This document shows positions 21,750-34,628 of a stretch of DNA of 64,000 nucleotides, one piece after another; the stretch's first letter is position 1; each line of letters starts with the position of its first letter. The stretch is from Nemophila menziesii. Lineage: Eukaryota; Streptophyta; Magnoliopsida; Boraginales; Hydrophyllaceae. The stretch spans positions 31,635,505 through 31,699,504 of the forward strand of contig JARWIR010000003.1 in the NCBI GenBank assembly GCA_029959085.1, given 5' to 3'. Made by a program: the position numbers and the translations under genes. The notes below the pieces were generated by a model. The model saw nothing but the letters and a program-made list of their open reading frames with translations, did no database searches and was not told the DNA's origin.

Positions 21750-22960
21750 TGAAGCCTGATGAGTTTTTACCCCTCCCGATTCATGATTGAATTTGTATCA
21801 CTATTAATTGGTAGTATGCATAGTTGGTTTTCATTTGCAGGGGATCAATGGACTCTAAAGTTTTGGTGGTTTGAAAATATGGTGACGAGATCGCTCTGCA
21901 TTGTTTTAGTTGCTTTGACTCTTTCTTGTGGATTACCAAGTCTCTTTGGAAGCTTTATACTAGACTCACTCCTTGTGGTCTAGAATTGTTCTACTTGGGT
22001 CAGGAATTATTTGCATTGCAAGATGGTCGGTGAGACTGACTTTTCCACCATTATATGGATTTTTTTTATTGTGATAGGGAGTGCTACGTTGAGATACTTG
22101 TTAAGAAAATCAGTGGGTTACGCTTGAAAATTCTCCTTCTATTGCAGATTCACACATTTCCTCTTACATGGTTCTTGAACATGCTTCGGGCAACATGAGA
22201 AATATCACTGAGAGGTCAAAGACCAGACTACACATGTTTAAAGTTCTTAGAAGCAGTAGATAGACTGAATCCATCAAAGGCATGGGTCAGGTTTTCAAAG
22301 TTGGTGTGAGAGAGTTATATTGTACTCTTTCAAAGTATGAATGTAAAACTTGTTATGGTTTTATCTTCGAACAACAAAGATTCGAAAGTTGGTGCATATT
22401 GCAAGAAGTGTAAAGAGCTCATTCGCCATAGGTATGTGTATTCTTTAGTGGACAAAGCTAAAACAAGGTGTATGTCAAGGCTTTCAAAAACATTTACACA
22501 TGCGGTGATTTATAGATGAGCAATGCTCGATTATCGTCAAAAGTCATAAATAAGGTCATTATCGATGAAGCATGTTCAAATTTATGCACTAAGACCACTA
22601 AAATTAAATCAATATTGAAATAGAGATATGGGTAAGACATATCATATAAGGTACCTTTCACTACTGTTAATAAGGCAAGAGATGTACTTTTTGGAGATGT
22701 GGTTCATTATACATTCACTTCAATACTACTTTCATAGACTAAAAGATGTTGATCCCTACTTACAAGTTGCATTAGAACTTTATCTCGTGAAGTGTAATTT
22801 TAAATGTACTCATGTAGCATTTGGGGAGTGTATTGATGAGTTCCGTGCTTGTCATCCACTATTTTTTCTCGATGAGTAACTATTTAAAAAACAAATTCAA
22901 AGGTCATCTACTAGTTGTAACAACAAAAGAGGCCAATAGATGTAATATGGGCCCTTGGAG
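21750..22960 (+). pseudogene. MULE (MuDR-like) transposase remnant
   Basis: Broken frames together give the core of a Mutator-like transposase. The best part is 22740-22950. There LKDVDPYLQVALELYLVKC is followed by THVAFGECIDEFRACHPLFF and, one frame over, YLKNKFKGHLLVVTTKEANR. This matches the family pattern of a catalytic Asp-containing block (FxxxFxAC.P..F.D) followed by LKGKYKGxLL. Upstream, VINKVIIDEACSN and ARDVLFGDVV fit the preceding domain. Several stops and frameshifts. Intact MULE transposases cut and move Mutator elements by a DDE mechanism; this copy cannot. No terminal repeats located. Confidence 0.65.
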
Positions 22961-24190
22961 TTATCTATTTTTGGATGGATTTTACCCATCTGAATATGAT
23001 GGGTTTTTAACCATTAGACTGAATAGGTACATACACATCCATATTGTTCTGCATGGTCTTTCCAGCCTCTTTGAACCCTATATTTCTTTTTATTTTTGGT
23101 GTTGATGTTACATTTTGTTCCTTATAGGTCTATTCACATTTGCTTTTTCAATTGTCCAGTCCAAGGATGGTGATAATCAGTTGAGTTTTCTTTGTATTCT
23201 GGCTCCCGACATAAATGGTTGTGAGACGACTTCTGTATCAAATTGTCATGGTGAGATTATGATGTCTTATGTTTTATGATATAATTTAGTACTTCAGAGA
23301 CATTATTTTGGGTTGTTTTATGATTTACAAGATAGAATTTATCCTTAATATAACATATATTGAATTTTTAGCTATTATGATATATTCGTTTTTTAGAGCA
23401 ATTTGAGGCTGTTTTATGTTTTATTGTGTATCTAGTGGAAAATAGAGTGTTCAAGATTAAAAAGGCTAAGCTAAGTAGTCCATAGTTAAAAAAAATGAGC
23501 AGAAACAAGATCTGGAAAAAGCTAAGGAGCCAAGAAGATCATTAGAAGTCAAATACCAAATCTTGGAAATCGGATTTGTCGGTTTGCAAAAATCATAACA
23601 AATAATAGGTAATGAATACTCTCATAAAATTTACACACAGGATAAATCTTGTATTATAGTACATGTGTCAATAAGATCCTTCATTTCCAAGTTGTGGCGA
23701 GAAAGTTATGGACGTTTTTGGTGAGATTACTTGAGTCGTCCGGATTTAACAAAGAACCTAGAGACCACATTTGACCTATTTTCTAGGCACATGGCGTAAA
23801 AATCCAAATTTCCAAGTATATATTAGTATTTTTTTCATATTTGTAGACACAATTCATCACTCATTCCTTATTATTGGCTTGGGGAGCAAGAGAAAAGCAA
23901 GGAGAGTAAGATAACAACACAAGTTCTATATTTGTTGTAATTCTTCTTCTCTTAAACTCCATATTATGTCTTTGGTTATTGTTTTTCATTATCCAAGCAT
24001 GAACTAAACATCTTCTATCTTGATATTGCACATGTAAGAACCCTATTTATGGTTGGATTTTTTTTTAATATTTGGAATTACATGATGATTTAAATTGATT
24101 ATGCATTGCTTGTTTATTAAAAGTATTGTGCTTACAACAATTATTTATCTTAAGCACATAATGAGTTGTGTTAGCTATTAAAATATGCCC
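22961..24190. other. Noncoding stretch
   Basis: AT-rich, with a TTTTACCCATCTGAATATGA / ATGGGTTTTTAACCATTAG pair near 22980-23020 recalling the repeats at 21375 and 21575. No gene recognised. Confidence 0.4.
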
Positions 24191-24211
24191 GGGGGGTGGG
24201 GGTGGGGGGGA
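24191..24211 (+). other. G-rich tract with quadruplex potential
   Basis: Three long G runs (6, 5 and 7 G) separated by single T bases. Twenty of G/T in a row is exceptional in this AT-rich setting. Confidence 0.6.
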
Positions 24212-24410
24212 GCTTTTGTAGTGTAAAATATAATTATATTTTTTTAGTTGAATTTGAGAATCGGAATATCTAAACTAGCTAGATAATCACATAGGGTTTG
24301 AACGTTAGGCGTATAAATAACATGTGTAGGATTCACTCGCAAAAGGTTCCTAGGTTTAGATACTAGACCCCTAATTATCTGTAAGAAACACAATATGAGT
24401 ATAATAGGTA

Positions 24411-24551
<141 letters not shown>

Positions 24552-24589
24552 GTAGGGAAAACATAATAAGGGTATAATAGGTAATAGGA

Positions 24590-25350
24590 AAAAGACTATA
24601 ATGTAACTTTAGAACTTTGACAAGGAGATGTCGGATCTCTAAGTCTTGAAGTTTCGATCAATATTTTTCTTACGCATGGATGTATCACTTGTAAATTTTT
24701 TAATTCTATAAAAAGAAGATTCAAAATCTGCAAAAATACCTCTTTTCTATGACAAAACTCAATCTATCAAGTTTAGATCTTCAAGAAGCATCCCAAAGCA
24801 TTGTAAACTAAAGTTTCCATCTTTTGTATTTTTTTGTAAGCCGCATAGTCATATCTACATATCAGGGAGTATTCTTCATTCGTAATGTTTCTCTTATTCT
24901 AGGTGAGAAGCGTGATCTTAATAGAAAATATAGAGATTTTTGTATCCTCATGAAGGTGTAGACACGAGACAAAGCTTCGTGGGCGTGTGAAGTGGTTTGT
25001 GAGTATTGGTCGAATAGTCGGGTCGATGTGTGGTGTATACACAAGAAAATTGTGAAGTGGTGGTTTGAGTATTGGAAGTATATACAGTTTCTTGTGTTAT
25101 TAAACCCAAATTTTTGCTTCGAATGGGTTTGTTGAAGAGGTTGTAAAGGTTTATGTTCTCACCATGTTGAAGAGATATGTAAGATTATAGTGGAGGATCT
25201 TGGAAAATACTAAGTGCCAAATAGAACTCGAGTAGTGAAGTAAGCTTAGGGGAGCCAAACCACTTCAAATCATGTGTATTTTTTTTCTTCCCTTACTTTT
25301 TACTTTCTTGTATCCCAGTATTTGATGTATTGCCTAGATCTTACATGCCA
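24590..25350 (+). mobile_element. Ty1/copia LTR-like fragment
   Basis: GAAGAGGTTGTAAAGGTTTATG, then ATAGTGGAGGATCTTGGAAAA, then a GAAGTAAGCTTAGG segment and a pyrimidine-rich tail (25280-25320) follow the R/U5 order of copia LTRs. The same words occur in inverted orientation at about 48720-48860. No internal coding region follows, so this is a solo or truncated LTR. Ends not defined. Confidence 0.45.
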
Positions 25351-25434
25351 GGTGTTTGAGTAATTGTCACTTTCATTGGTGGCTAGTGTTTGTTATTAAT
25401 TGTGCATGATAAGTGGATGCCCACGAAGGATGGA

Positions 25435-25917
25435 AATGGTTACGGTTAAAAACCAAAAACTGGTGATAACCGAACCGATTAAAGTCCAATTACATAACCT
25501 TGCTTAAAACAATTAGGTTATTGTTTTAGATAAAAATAAAACTGAATAACCTAAACCAATTTACTATCATCTATATGTTCATAATTTAGGTAAAAAGTAT
25601 ATATTCAAATTCTAAAACAAAAAATTTCAAATACTAGATTTAACCAACTAATAAAATTATCCTATTTGGTAAAAGACCAGTAAAATTTTGTATATACTTT
25701 GGAGATTTTTATTATATGTGTGGTCTTATTTTAGGATTTTCTTATATATTTATAGATTTATTATTTGATTATGGTTAAAAACTACAAACACGTTCTAACA
25801 AACTGAAACCTAATGGTTAAAAACCGCAAAACCGATAGGTTATGGTTTTAATAAAATAAATGGTTATGGTTATAGTCTTTTATATTTTTTCCAAAAAACG
25901 AACCATTTCCATCCCTG
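25435..25917. mobile_element. hAT-type MITE, 483 bp
   Basis: Ends GGATGGAAATGGTTACGG (left) and the complement CAGGGATGGAAATGGTTCG (right) form terminal inverted repeats. Flanks ATGCCCAC (25427-25434) and ATTCTCAC (25918-25925) match at 6 of 8 bases, the hAT duplication length. The body repeats GGTTATGGTT and AAAACCG words. No ORF. Inserted at the 3' break of the gypsy remnant that follows. Confidence 0.7.
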
Positions 25918-26039
25918 ATTCTCACGCTTCTCATTACGACAAATTCTTTGGTTAGATATAATAGATGTTCGTCGAATGTAATGATTTTTACCAACATATC
26001 GTATTGTATATTTCCATGCTACGATCGATTTGAGATGTG

Positions 26040-28060
26040 AATACTCTATTTACCATCCATTGATATGTTGACCCAACGTTTTTTAATCTGGATGCCATAA
26101 CTTTGTAACTTGTTTGGTTACGAAGGTAGATTTTTCCTCATCTTCTTTGGACATCAGTATTTTATTGTATCCTTTGAAATCATCCATAAATGACATGAAT
26201 AAGTGTCTGACCGTCGAGTATACAAACTTGTCGATCTTATCATTTGTACACACATAATTGATATTTGTATATTCTACAAGTACTGGATTGTTAATTCACG
26301 TTGGATAATGAGCTTCTCAGATATGACCAACTTTTAATAATCGATCGACTTCTTCTTGGATGACATTATTCTTCTCGTCAGAGAAGTTTATTTTTTCTAG
26401 GTGATCAGTCTAACATATGGATAAACGTTTAGTTAGTTCTCGTCTATATTATGGTTATTCTGACCATGTCATTCATTTCACATGCAAACATATATATGTT
26501 TTCTTCTGACTTGTCAAACATGACTGATTTTTAACCATCATTGAGCTTTTCGCCAATTTTCACCTTTCAATATATGGTTTCGATTGGTACTTTTATCCGT
26601 CTTTCCATTGGGACAGGTTTTGCTAATGGCTTCCCTTCAGGTAGATATACCATGAATACGTTGGATCCTCTTAGTGAATCAAAATAACATTCTTAGGTAC
26701 ATATCTGACTTTTTTAGACAATTGCATTCCCTATTGTTGTTGGGAATTTCATGGCGAGGTGACAAGTAAACACCACAACTCAGAGTTTGTTGAGAGTTGA
26801 CTGGTCGAGGATGGAGTGATATATTGATTCATATCACGCTACGAATTTTCGTACGATCACATTCTTTGATTGTTCATTCATTCCTATGGTTAATTTTAGA
26901 TTGATGCACCCAGATGGTTGAAGACTCTTACCCGAAAATCCTCTAATCGAGTCTCGGTAGGGTCTTATGGCATCGTGGTTGATCTTTAGTTGTTCAAATA
27001 TGTTCATGTATATAGGAGATATATTAATTTTCTTGTGTTGGTTAATATTGATGCATCAGACTAATACTTATTACTGTGTGTATGACAAATGGGTCGTCAT
27101 GGGGTATACGGCCATGTTAAAATCTCGATTAGTGAATCAAATGTTGTATGTGTTCTAGGGGCATCCAGATGACGTTGCATTTCGAACCCATTTAGTTTAA
27201 GCAATCATCGGCCTCTTGCGCCAGGTCCCTTGGCTATAATATGTATCTCGATGCGTACCTTTGCGCTGGCTCATTTCTTTTCAGTTCGACCAGTTATGTG
27301 CTTAACCAACTCTCTTTGGAGAGGTATGACGCTTAGGATACCAGTATAATTGTTTTCCTCTTCCCTGATCTTAATCTGGTTGCATAGTTTGTTTGATCCT
27401 AATTCTAATATTAGCAAGTAGTTATGGTTGTCTTTTCCTATCTAGGTTTTCCTTTATCATTCTTAAGGCGGCGGTTCGGTCTCCTTCATGATTTTGGAAT
27501 GTCTGGATTCAACGATCCTCCTTCGCTTGATCTTATCATCCTTAAACTGGTTTGAGCACCCCCTCTATCGGTCTTCCCTTTTGTGTTTTCTTCGAGTCGT
27601 ATGCACTCGAGAGTGACCTTCCCTATCTCGGGTTCTTCCATAAGCCTTCTTGTGAATTTATTTGGCTTTCATGTATATTTCAAATATGTGATTATGTCAA
27701 ATAGGATATGTTGAGGTTGGGAGTCCAAATAGATCTTAAACTGATTGTTAGGTAATCCACGAGTAAAAGTGTGATAAACAAAGGATCAATCCAACTTCTC
27801 TACATATTAAGCAACTTCAACGAAATAATCAATGAAATGAAAGACGATAATCTTTCTCTTTTCCCGTGGACAGGGTCGAGTAACGAAGATTTTGTCTTAC
27901 CAGTCTTCCTATTTGGCAGTCAGGCTAGTAATTCTGCAATGAGCTGAGCAAAATTTTCTATGGAGTGAGACTCTTACTTGGAATACCATATTTGGGTGTT
28001 GCATTGACGGGAAATCCCGACAATAAATGAAATCTGATCCTGTAATGAACTCCATGTACC
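26040..28060 (-). pseudogene. Ty3/gypsy gag-protease-RT remnant
   Basis: Minus-strand translation, hopping frames, gives the gypsy order. Gag-like text lies at about 28010-27650 (LIAELLA, then FITLLLVDYLTISLRSIW). A protease-like region at about 27010-26850 reads FEQLKINHDAIRPYRD and IRGFSGKSLQPSGCINL. The start of reverse transcriptase at about 26390-26060 has VIQEEVDRLLKVGHI and MSFMDDFKGYNKILMSKEDE, the family's DxxxGYNQI block. The protease DxGS site is not intact in what I can read. The C-terminal RT, RNase H and integrase are missing beyond about 26040. Dense stops; not functional. Confidence 0.75.
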
Positions 28061-28731
28061 TTATAAAAGAGTTATATGCGAATCTGGATTTGTGAGCCTC
28101 GAAGGTAGGGATGGTCGGTGGCTTGATTTTTCATGACACGACGACGTCAGGTATTACCTAGGAAAAGGGATGGTTATATTGATGTGTGACACTCGATCGA
28201 CCTGAAATATTTTGCGCGTTTGCTCGGGCTTTTTCTTCAGTGACGTTCTTCTCAACTCCCGTATCTTTCCCCTCAAATTTTCGTATTTAGAGTTATCCTC
28301 TCTTCGAGGCTTTATGGCGTACGCGTTGTCACTCTGTTGGGAGGAGTCGTCGTGGATACTAATGATCGGGGGATTTTAGGATGGAGGTGCCTGTTGATGA
28401 CGTAGTTGATCCAGAGCATTGTCGTATCAACTGTTGGAAGTCTGTGGTTATCCTCGGATGTATTGTTTCCTCCTCGACTACCAAGTTATTGGTGGATACT
28501 AGCGGTTCTACTTAGGGAGTAGGATGATGATCAGCGATGGCAGGAGGTTCGATATCATCTCTTTGAGGGACTCAATTCTCGGGATATGAGAGTGACTACA
28601 TCTAAGCGTGTGGTATGATTGGTGGTGGTGCCTCCAACTTTGCTTGTCTCTGAAAATCAAGCTCGAATCTGGTTTTCATTAGTGGTTTCTCAATGGTTTT
28701 GGAATTTTCGATTCTCACATACGACGCCAAT
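28061..28731 (-). mobile_element. Gypsy 5' leader and gag N-terminal region
   Basis: Lies between the LTR end and the gag remnant. No long frame survives. Read on the minus strand, TTGGCGTCGTATGTGAGAAT at 28711-28730 is close to the TTGGCGCCGTCTGTGGGAAT block found right after the 5' LTR in many plant gypsy elements and includes the primer-binding region. Confidence 0.6.
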
Positions 28732-29199
28732 TGATAGAGCACGATATGCCTGATCAATAGATGTACACGACGATTATCTCTGGTAGGAGTCGTTGGTGAT
28801 GCTTGTGCTAATTTTATCTTCAGTCGAGTCTAGAGACCTGAAACTCTACAAAGGTTAGTTTCACATGGAGATGTGCATCTCGATGACACTCTGACGGTCA
28901 AGTTAGTATTGGAAGCGAGGAGGATATCTGTTGGATTAGGTTCGAATGTAATATGACTAGTGTAAGAATATGAGTAATATTTCTTTAATCGCATGGTGTG
29001 GGAATTTATAGATATGAAGAATCCAATATATCTATATGGACTTTTTTGTATCCTTCGAAAGATATTCAGAGTATTAGTCCTCGTGCCCATGGCGAGTGAT
29101 GTGGGCTTTATTGGGCCCTGATCGGGGACCTCGTTGGTCTTGGCCTTTTACGAAGCCGTGACCATCACGCTTGTCGGGGTGTGGTCAAGTCTATCAACA
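28732..29199 (-). mobile_element. Gypsy 5' LTR (putative)
   Basis: On the minus strand it would begin TGTTGATAGAC (29199) and end GTGCTCTATCA (28732), so it has TG..CA termini. The primer-binding-like block follows immediately. The left (5') boundary is a best guess and no second LTR was found. Confidence 0.45.
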
Positions 29200-29433
29200 C
29201 CGATGGGTTTGGGGAAAGTTAAGGGCGGAGGTGGGGGCATTTTGAAAAATAAAAAATGAACACTAAATACTTTAAAATCCTTATATACTATAGAAATTAC
29301 TATATGTACTATGGATGGTAAATTTATCGATTTATATTTATCAAAATGCCAAAACGTCAAACTCACTCACATCTGGTGCTCCTATATTTACACTGGAGAA
29401 ATTTTTAGTGATATATTTTTAGAGCACGTGAAC

Positions 29434-29799
29434 TAGGGTCGTACACGAATCAAGCCACTAGGGAGCAGCTCGAGCTCAGCTTGAAAAAAGAACTCGTTCG
29501 ATCTCGTATGTATACATACAAACAAAAAAGTTTGTTCGAATTCGTTCGTTAACTGGTCGTTAATATTTATAATTATTAAATAAATGTTTTAGTTATCAAT
29601 AGATATATTATTAAACCTATACAAAACAAATTATTCGTTAATAATTCGAGATCGACTTGAAAAAAGCTTGTTCGATATGTTTTCAAGTAACCTTTAAAAA
29701 ATTTGGCTCGACTCGTTAAAATTTGAACTCGACTCGTAAATATTATCAATCAAGCTTGCACATCTAGTATCAGCTCGACTAGGTTTGTTTACATCTCTG
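29434..29799. mobile_element. hAT-type MITE, 366 bp
   Basis: Same family as 6248-6648: GCTCGAGCTC, AGTTTGTTCGAATTCG and TCGACTCGT words in the same order, starting TAGGGTCGTACACGAA. The flanks ACGTGAAC (29426-29433) and TCATGAAC (29800-29807) match at 6 of 8 bases. More decayed than the first copy. Confidence 0.7.
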
Positions 29800-29807
29800 T
29801 CATGAAC

Positions 29808-30156
29808 TAATGAATTTATATTTCAAAGACCACAAGGGTCTGGTACAATTACAGATAAAAGAACTCTAAATCATTGTAATGCTGTAAGAGCAAATTCGTG
29901 TGTTCTCTATGTAGATCTTCGCTTATGTTACAAATGTTACAACTGTTATTTGCAAAATAAATACTTATAAGAGATTGGTACACTAAGCATGAATTTGAGG
30001 CTGCATCAACTGACTGGTGCTCGAATTTGGGGATGCATCTACTCACTTTACAAAAAAGTTAATGGATTGTGAGAAACATGGGATATATTATTTCGTCTTG
30101 AGAACTCTGTTAGCGGAACTCACCACCGGAAAACGACCCAAGATATGGAATTGTTG
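29808..30156. other. Downstream flank of the receptor kinase gene
   Basis: No gene. Probably contains the 3' UTR of the receptor kinase (minus strand); I see no decisive polyadenylation signal. Confidence 0.4.
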
Positions 30157-33100
30157 TTACAGAAGAGCATTTACAGGTGACGCGCTAAAAAGTGGTTTAT
30201 CTTTGTTAACAACATTGGCACCATTATTACTGCTACTTTTCCTTCGAGGCTTTGCTTCACCAAGCATTGTTATTATATCTCTCATGGAAGGCCTATCCTT
30301 GGGAAGCTTGGCTGTACAAAGAAGAGCTATTCTCAAGACTAATAGCATCTCTTCTTTAACATGTTTAGTACTCCCTACACTTGGATCTAATGCTTCTTCT
30401 AATGATTTGTTATCTCGAATTTTCTTGCGTATCCATTCTACAATGTCAATGGTTTCTCCAAATTCTGCCTCTAATGGTTGTTTTCCACTTAGAAGCTCCA
30501 TTAAAACAACTCCATAGCTGTAGATGTCACTCTTCTCATCAACTTTTAGTGTGTAACCATACTCTGCAAATCAAGATCAACATTAGAATCATTTTTGGAA
30601 ATACACTTAATAATAATTAATAAACTCACCAGGAGCTATGTATCCATAAGATCCAGCCACCATTGAAACAGTCTCATTCTTCTTCAGCATCATCTTTGCC
30701 AATCCAAAATCAGCAATTCTTGCATCAAGATTAGCATCAAGCAAAATATTATTCGACTTGATATCGCGATGAATAACTGGTGGATGACAATCATGGTGAA
30801 GATAAGCAAGCCCATGAGCAACCCCAACTGCTATATTATACCTCGATACCCAATCCACAAGCAATTTCACTCTTTCTTTCCCATGTAAAGCTTCTCCGAG
30901 ACTACCGTTTATCATATACTCGTAAAGTATCATAGAATCCGTGTCATTATGAAGAAATCCCAATAGTCTTACGATGTTTCGATGTCTTAATTTCCCAAGA
31001 AGGTTCACTTCTCCCACAAGATCTTCATTGTCTCCCATTTCAATATCAGCTCTTGATCTCCATAGTTTCTTCACAGCAACAGACATGTTTAGCCGAGTCA
31101 GATTAGCTTTATACACAGTCCCTGTTGCTCCCATTCCTATCACGTTTGATTCCTTGATACAAGAGAGAATTTCACCACTAGTGAAACCTAGCCTCTGGAA
31201 TGCCATTAATCTCCATGGCCATTCTCCATTTCCTGTTTCAAATCTTTCCTCGAAGCAACAACCGTTTGAATACCATCTTTTATATAAAGCCCGAGCTCCG
31301 AAAAATGCTATCACAATCGTGAGAAGAGTAGAGAATCCGATCACCCATCCAGCTATAATGTGTTTATGAAAGCTTCTCTGCTTCGAAACATATGGTGGAT
31401 TTTGAGAACATGGTGGAAGAACCCCTCCACAGAGGCCACGATTTCCAATAAGATCTTCTGGATTGATTGTTCTGAGCAAGCCGTTCCCAGGAACAGGACC
31501 CTCTAGTCTGTTGAAGGACACATTAAGCATTTCTAAAGCTGGAGAATTCCCAAAGTTTTGAGGGATTTCTCCTATAAGAGTATTATTCGAGAGATCAAGA
31601 ACGGCTAATGTGGACATCATAGCTATGGAGTTAGGGATTGTTCCGGTGAATTGATTGTTTCGAAGGTTTAAAGTCACGAGTTTCTGACATGAAGAAATAC
31701 TTTGTGGAATGCTTCCGGTAAAATGATTTGATGAGAGATCAAGCAAAGTAAGTGATGGACAATCTAGGGACAAATTGGGAATTTCATGTACTAATTCATT
31801 GTTTGAGGCTAAAAAGTTTTGAAGATTCGGGATTGAAAGAATCGATGATGGAAGAGAAGATTGAAGACGATTATAAGAGACATCAATAAAAGAAAGCGAT
31901 TGAGAGGAAGCAAAATCGTTTGGGATCTGACCGGTCAAGTGATTATTAGCCAGTTCCAATCTTTGGAGTTTTCCGAGTCTACCAAAACCAAACGGGATTT
32001 TTCCGGAAAGAAAATTGTTTTGCATTCGTACACGAACAAGCGACATACATGTTGATAAACCATCTGGTATTGAACCAGTGAAAGCATTATTGAACAGAAT
32101 AAGCTTAGTAAGATTACCTTTATCACACAAGGTTTCAGGAATTTGACCGGAAAACATGTTTGATGAGACATCTAGCCATATGAGAGGCGAATCGTGGCCA
32201 AGATTGCTTGGTAAAGGACCCGATAACGAATTATTCCAAAGCTCAAGAACCGAGAGTTGAGTCAATCCACCAAGTCCAGCCGGGACTGAACCTGATAAAT
32301 TGTTCCGCATAAGATTCAAGAGCTGTAAATTCTTGAGATTTGAAATTTCACCAGGAATCTCTCCTGATAACATGTTATCAGAGAGATCCAATGACTGCAA
32401 TGATGTGATATTGCAAATTGTTCCTGGAATCAACCCTTTGAGATTATTCGTGTACAAGAAAATCGTTTCCAGCTTCTGTAGCTTCCCAATTTCATCTGGA
32501 ATTGAGCCACCAAGATTTCCAACAGCAAGATCAAGGTACTTGAGATTAGTAAGATTACCAATTTCTCCTGGAATGCTCCCTTCAAATTCATTGTAACCAA
32601 GAATAATAGTTTCCAAAGACGAAAGCTCACCAATTTCTCCTGGAATTCTTCCAGTAAGATTGTTCCCCGAAAGGCCAAGATACTTTAACCTCACCAAATT
32701 CTTATAAGATTTTGGAATCGAACCTTCAAAGAAATTCCCTCGAAGATCCAAAGACTCGAGCATCGTTGCATTTCCAAGATCTTCAGGAAGATAACCCGAG
32801 AAATTATTACTCGATGCATTCAACATTGTTAATCCTGCAGCGTTTCCAAGTCCACTTGGAAATCTATCAATGAAAGAGTTTTGACTAACATCGATGCTCT
32901 TCAATGTAGTGAGATTGGATAAAGATTTTGGCAATGACGATGAAAATTCATTGCAGCATAAGTTGAGATTCGAGAGGCTTTTTAGCTTCTCGATATTATT
33001 CGATACAATGCCAGTAAGGTTCATGTTGGAAAGATCAAGATTCTCCACTGCACCATTAGAGTTGCATTGAACTCCTTTCCAGCTACAATGAACTACTGAT

Positions 33101-33303
33101 CTGTTTACTAAAGCTTTATCTGGAAATTTCCAATCTTTTAACTGATCCAATGGATCAATAAGACTTTGTTTTATCGATAGTAAAATTGAAGGTTCATCAC
33201 TCAACTCAATTTTCTGCACCACCTTAGCAAAACCGTAACCATATAACGAAAAGTAAAAGAAAAATAAGAAGTTAAAATGTATATACATATCGGCCCTCTT
33301 CAT
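30157..33303 (-). CDS. MIK1: LRR receptor-like kinase, MIK1 type (LRR-XI)
   Basis: Two exons: 33303-30630 and 30563-30157, joined over a 66-nt GT-AG intron (GTGAG donor, TTTGCAG acceptor) that splits the Glu codon of the APE motif. The spliced CDS is 1027 codons including stop. It has a hydrophobic signal peptide (about 1-26), an LRR N-terminal cap with its CSW..VQC cysteine pair, then about 20 extracellular LRRs of the LxxLxLxxNxLxGxIP type. A membrane span lies at about 649-671, and the Ser/Thr kinase starts near residue 720 ([12 protein letters not shown]). The kinase keeps the catalytic Lys in [19 protein letters not shown] and GSYGYIAPE, so it should be active. Overall layout, the [15 protein letters not shown] linker and the C-terminal SPVN.LL ending fit MIK1 of Arabidopsis (MDIS1-interacting kinase 1), a plasma-membrane kinase in pollen-tube guidance; a paralogue role is possible. 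It looks intact. Confidence 0.93.
30564..30629 (-). other. 66-nt intron of the receptor kinase gene
   Basis: Donor GTGAGTTTAT at 30629 and acceptor GATTTGCAG ending at 30564. Removing it joins APE to the [17 protein letters not shown] block in frame; without splicing a stop follows within seven codons. Confidence 0.9.
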
Positions 33304-33770
33304 ATTTTTGTTGTAAAATCACTTTTTCACCATAATTTTGCAACAATGATGATGGCTAGGTGGGGTAGGAAGAGTGAATGATATAGAAGTGAGTGAATGA
33401 TACTACTAGTATATGAATAGTAATGGAGAGAAGAATAGTGGATTAATTAGTATTAATATTAATTGGTTATTTAATAGTGGTCGTGAGATCTTGGGTTCTG
33501 AAACAGCTGTTAAGGGGGATTCTGATTACTGGAAGTTTTGGAATTTATTGGAGGTGAGTCCGACATAAAACATGGAGAGAATGTGTGCTTACAAATTACA
33601 ACTGATTTCCTATATTTCTTCATATTCAGGTAATCATAGTCAACTTCAAGAGTATTACTGCACAAATTCTTGTTTTTATTTAACTTTTCGGCTTCACTTA
33701 TAAAACTGGAGATAAAACCTTATAAACTCACTTTAACAGTTTGTTATATGTATTTTTTTTTATCGGTCTT

Positions 33771-34038
33771 CACTACAAGAAAAAGGTACCTGGCAAAAGT
33801 TGAACACTAAATTTTTTAATTTTGCTACTAATAGCCGCTATTTGGTCGTTCCTATAAGTTCGTCTTTAAAGAAATCTTTAGTAGCAAATTATTTATTTTT
33901 GCCTCTATTAACTTTATCTTTAGCGACAAATATTGCCGCTAAAAATATAGTAAGAGGCCATTTTGGTATTTAAAAATAGTGATAATTTTTTATGTTGCCG
34001 CAATAAATTCGTCCCTAATGATACTATTTCTTGTAGTG
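33771..34038. mobile_element. CACTA MITE, 268 bp
   Basis: Termini CACTACAAGAAA and TTTCTTGTAGTG are perfect inverted repeats and are flanked by a perfect 3-bp duplication CTT (33768-33770, 34039-34041). The body contains GCGACAAATATTGCCGCT and GAGGCCATTTTGGTATTT, shared in opposite orientation with the split copy at 7518-9674. It lies about 470 bp upstream of the receptor kinase start codon. Confidence 0.92.
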
Positions 34039-34628
34039 CTTGTTCATAAATTTATTTAATCTGTTTGCGTCTTTAGTATTTTAAAAATATTTTGAACTTA
34101 AACTTTATTTAGAAAAAGAGTAATGATATTTGTCACCCTTTTTGTATCACCCTTTTATCACCTCCTACGTGTATGCTTATATGTACCAATGAATTGATTT
34201 CTCTATCCTATTTAATTTTTCTCTATCTTCTATTCAAGGAAATCAAAACATATATATAGAAAGGTGATAAAAGGTGATAAAACATCAAATACTTCTTTAT
34301 ATAAGCATCTAAAATAATTCTAATTTTATTGAAAAATAATTTTTTTATTTAAAAGTATTTTTACCTTTAAAGTAAACACTTCCAAAGAAACTTTTAATTT
34401 CTAGTTCTTGTACTTGGTTGTATAATGAATGGAAAAAAAAGATAATGATTATCATATGAGAAAAAAAATGTGGAAAAAGTAATAAATTTGTTACAAAATT
34501 TGTATCTTTCATATGAAAAAAAGAGGGTAGTGAAACTTTTTATCTTTACTTCGGATGACTTTCGTGATCCGTGATTTATCAAAACTGAAAAAACACACAA
34601 ATTGGTCATTTAACTTCTATATGTGTGA

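Noticed and set aside
30974..32678. Several ORFs inside the receptor kinase (plus strand and other frames)
   Set aside because: Shadows of the LRR repeat coding sequence; no independent support.
34394..34609. 71-codon minus ORF before the LINE
   Set aside because: Lies in AT-rich MULE terminal sequence with no protein-like features.
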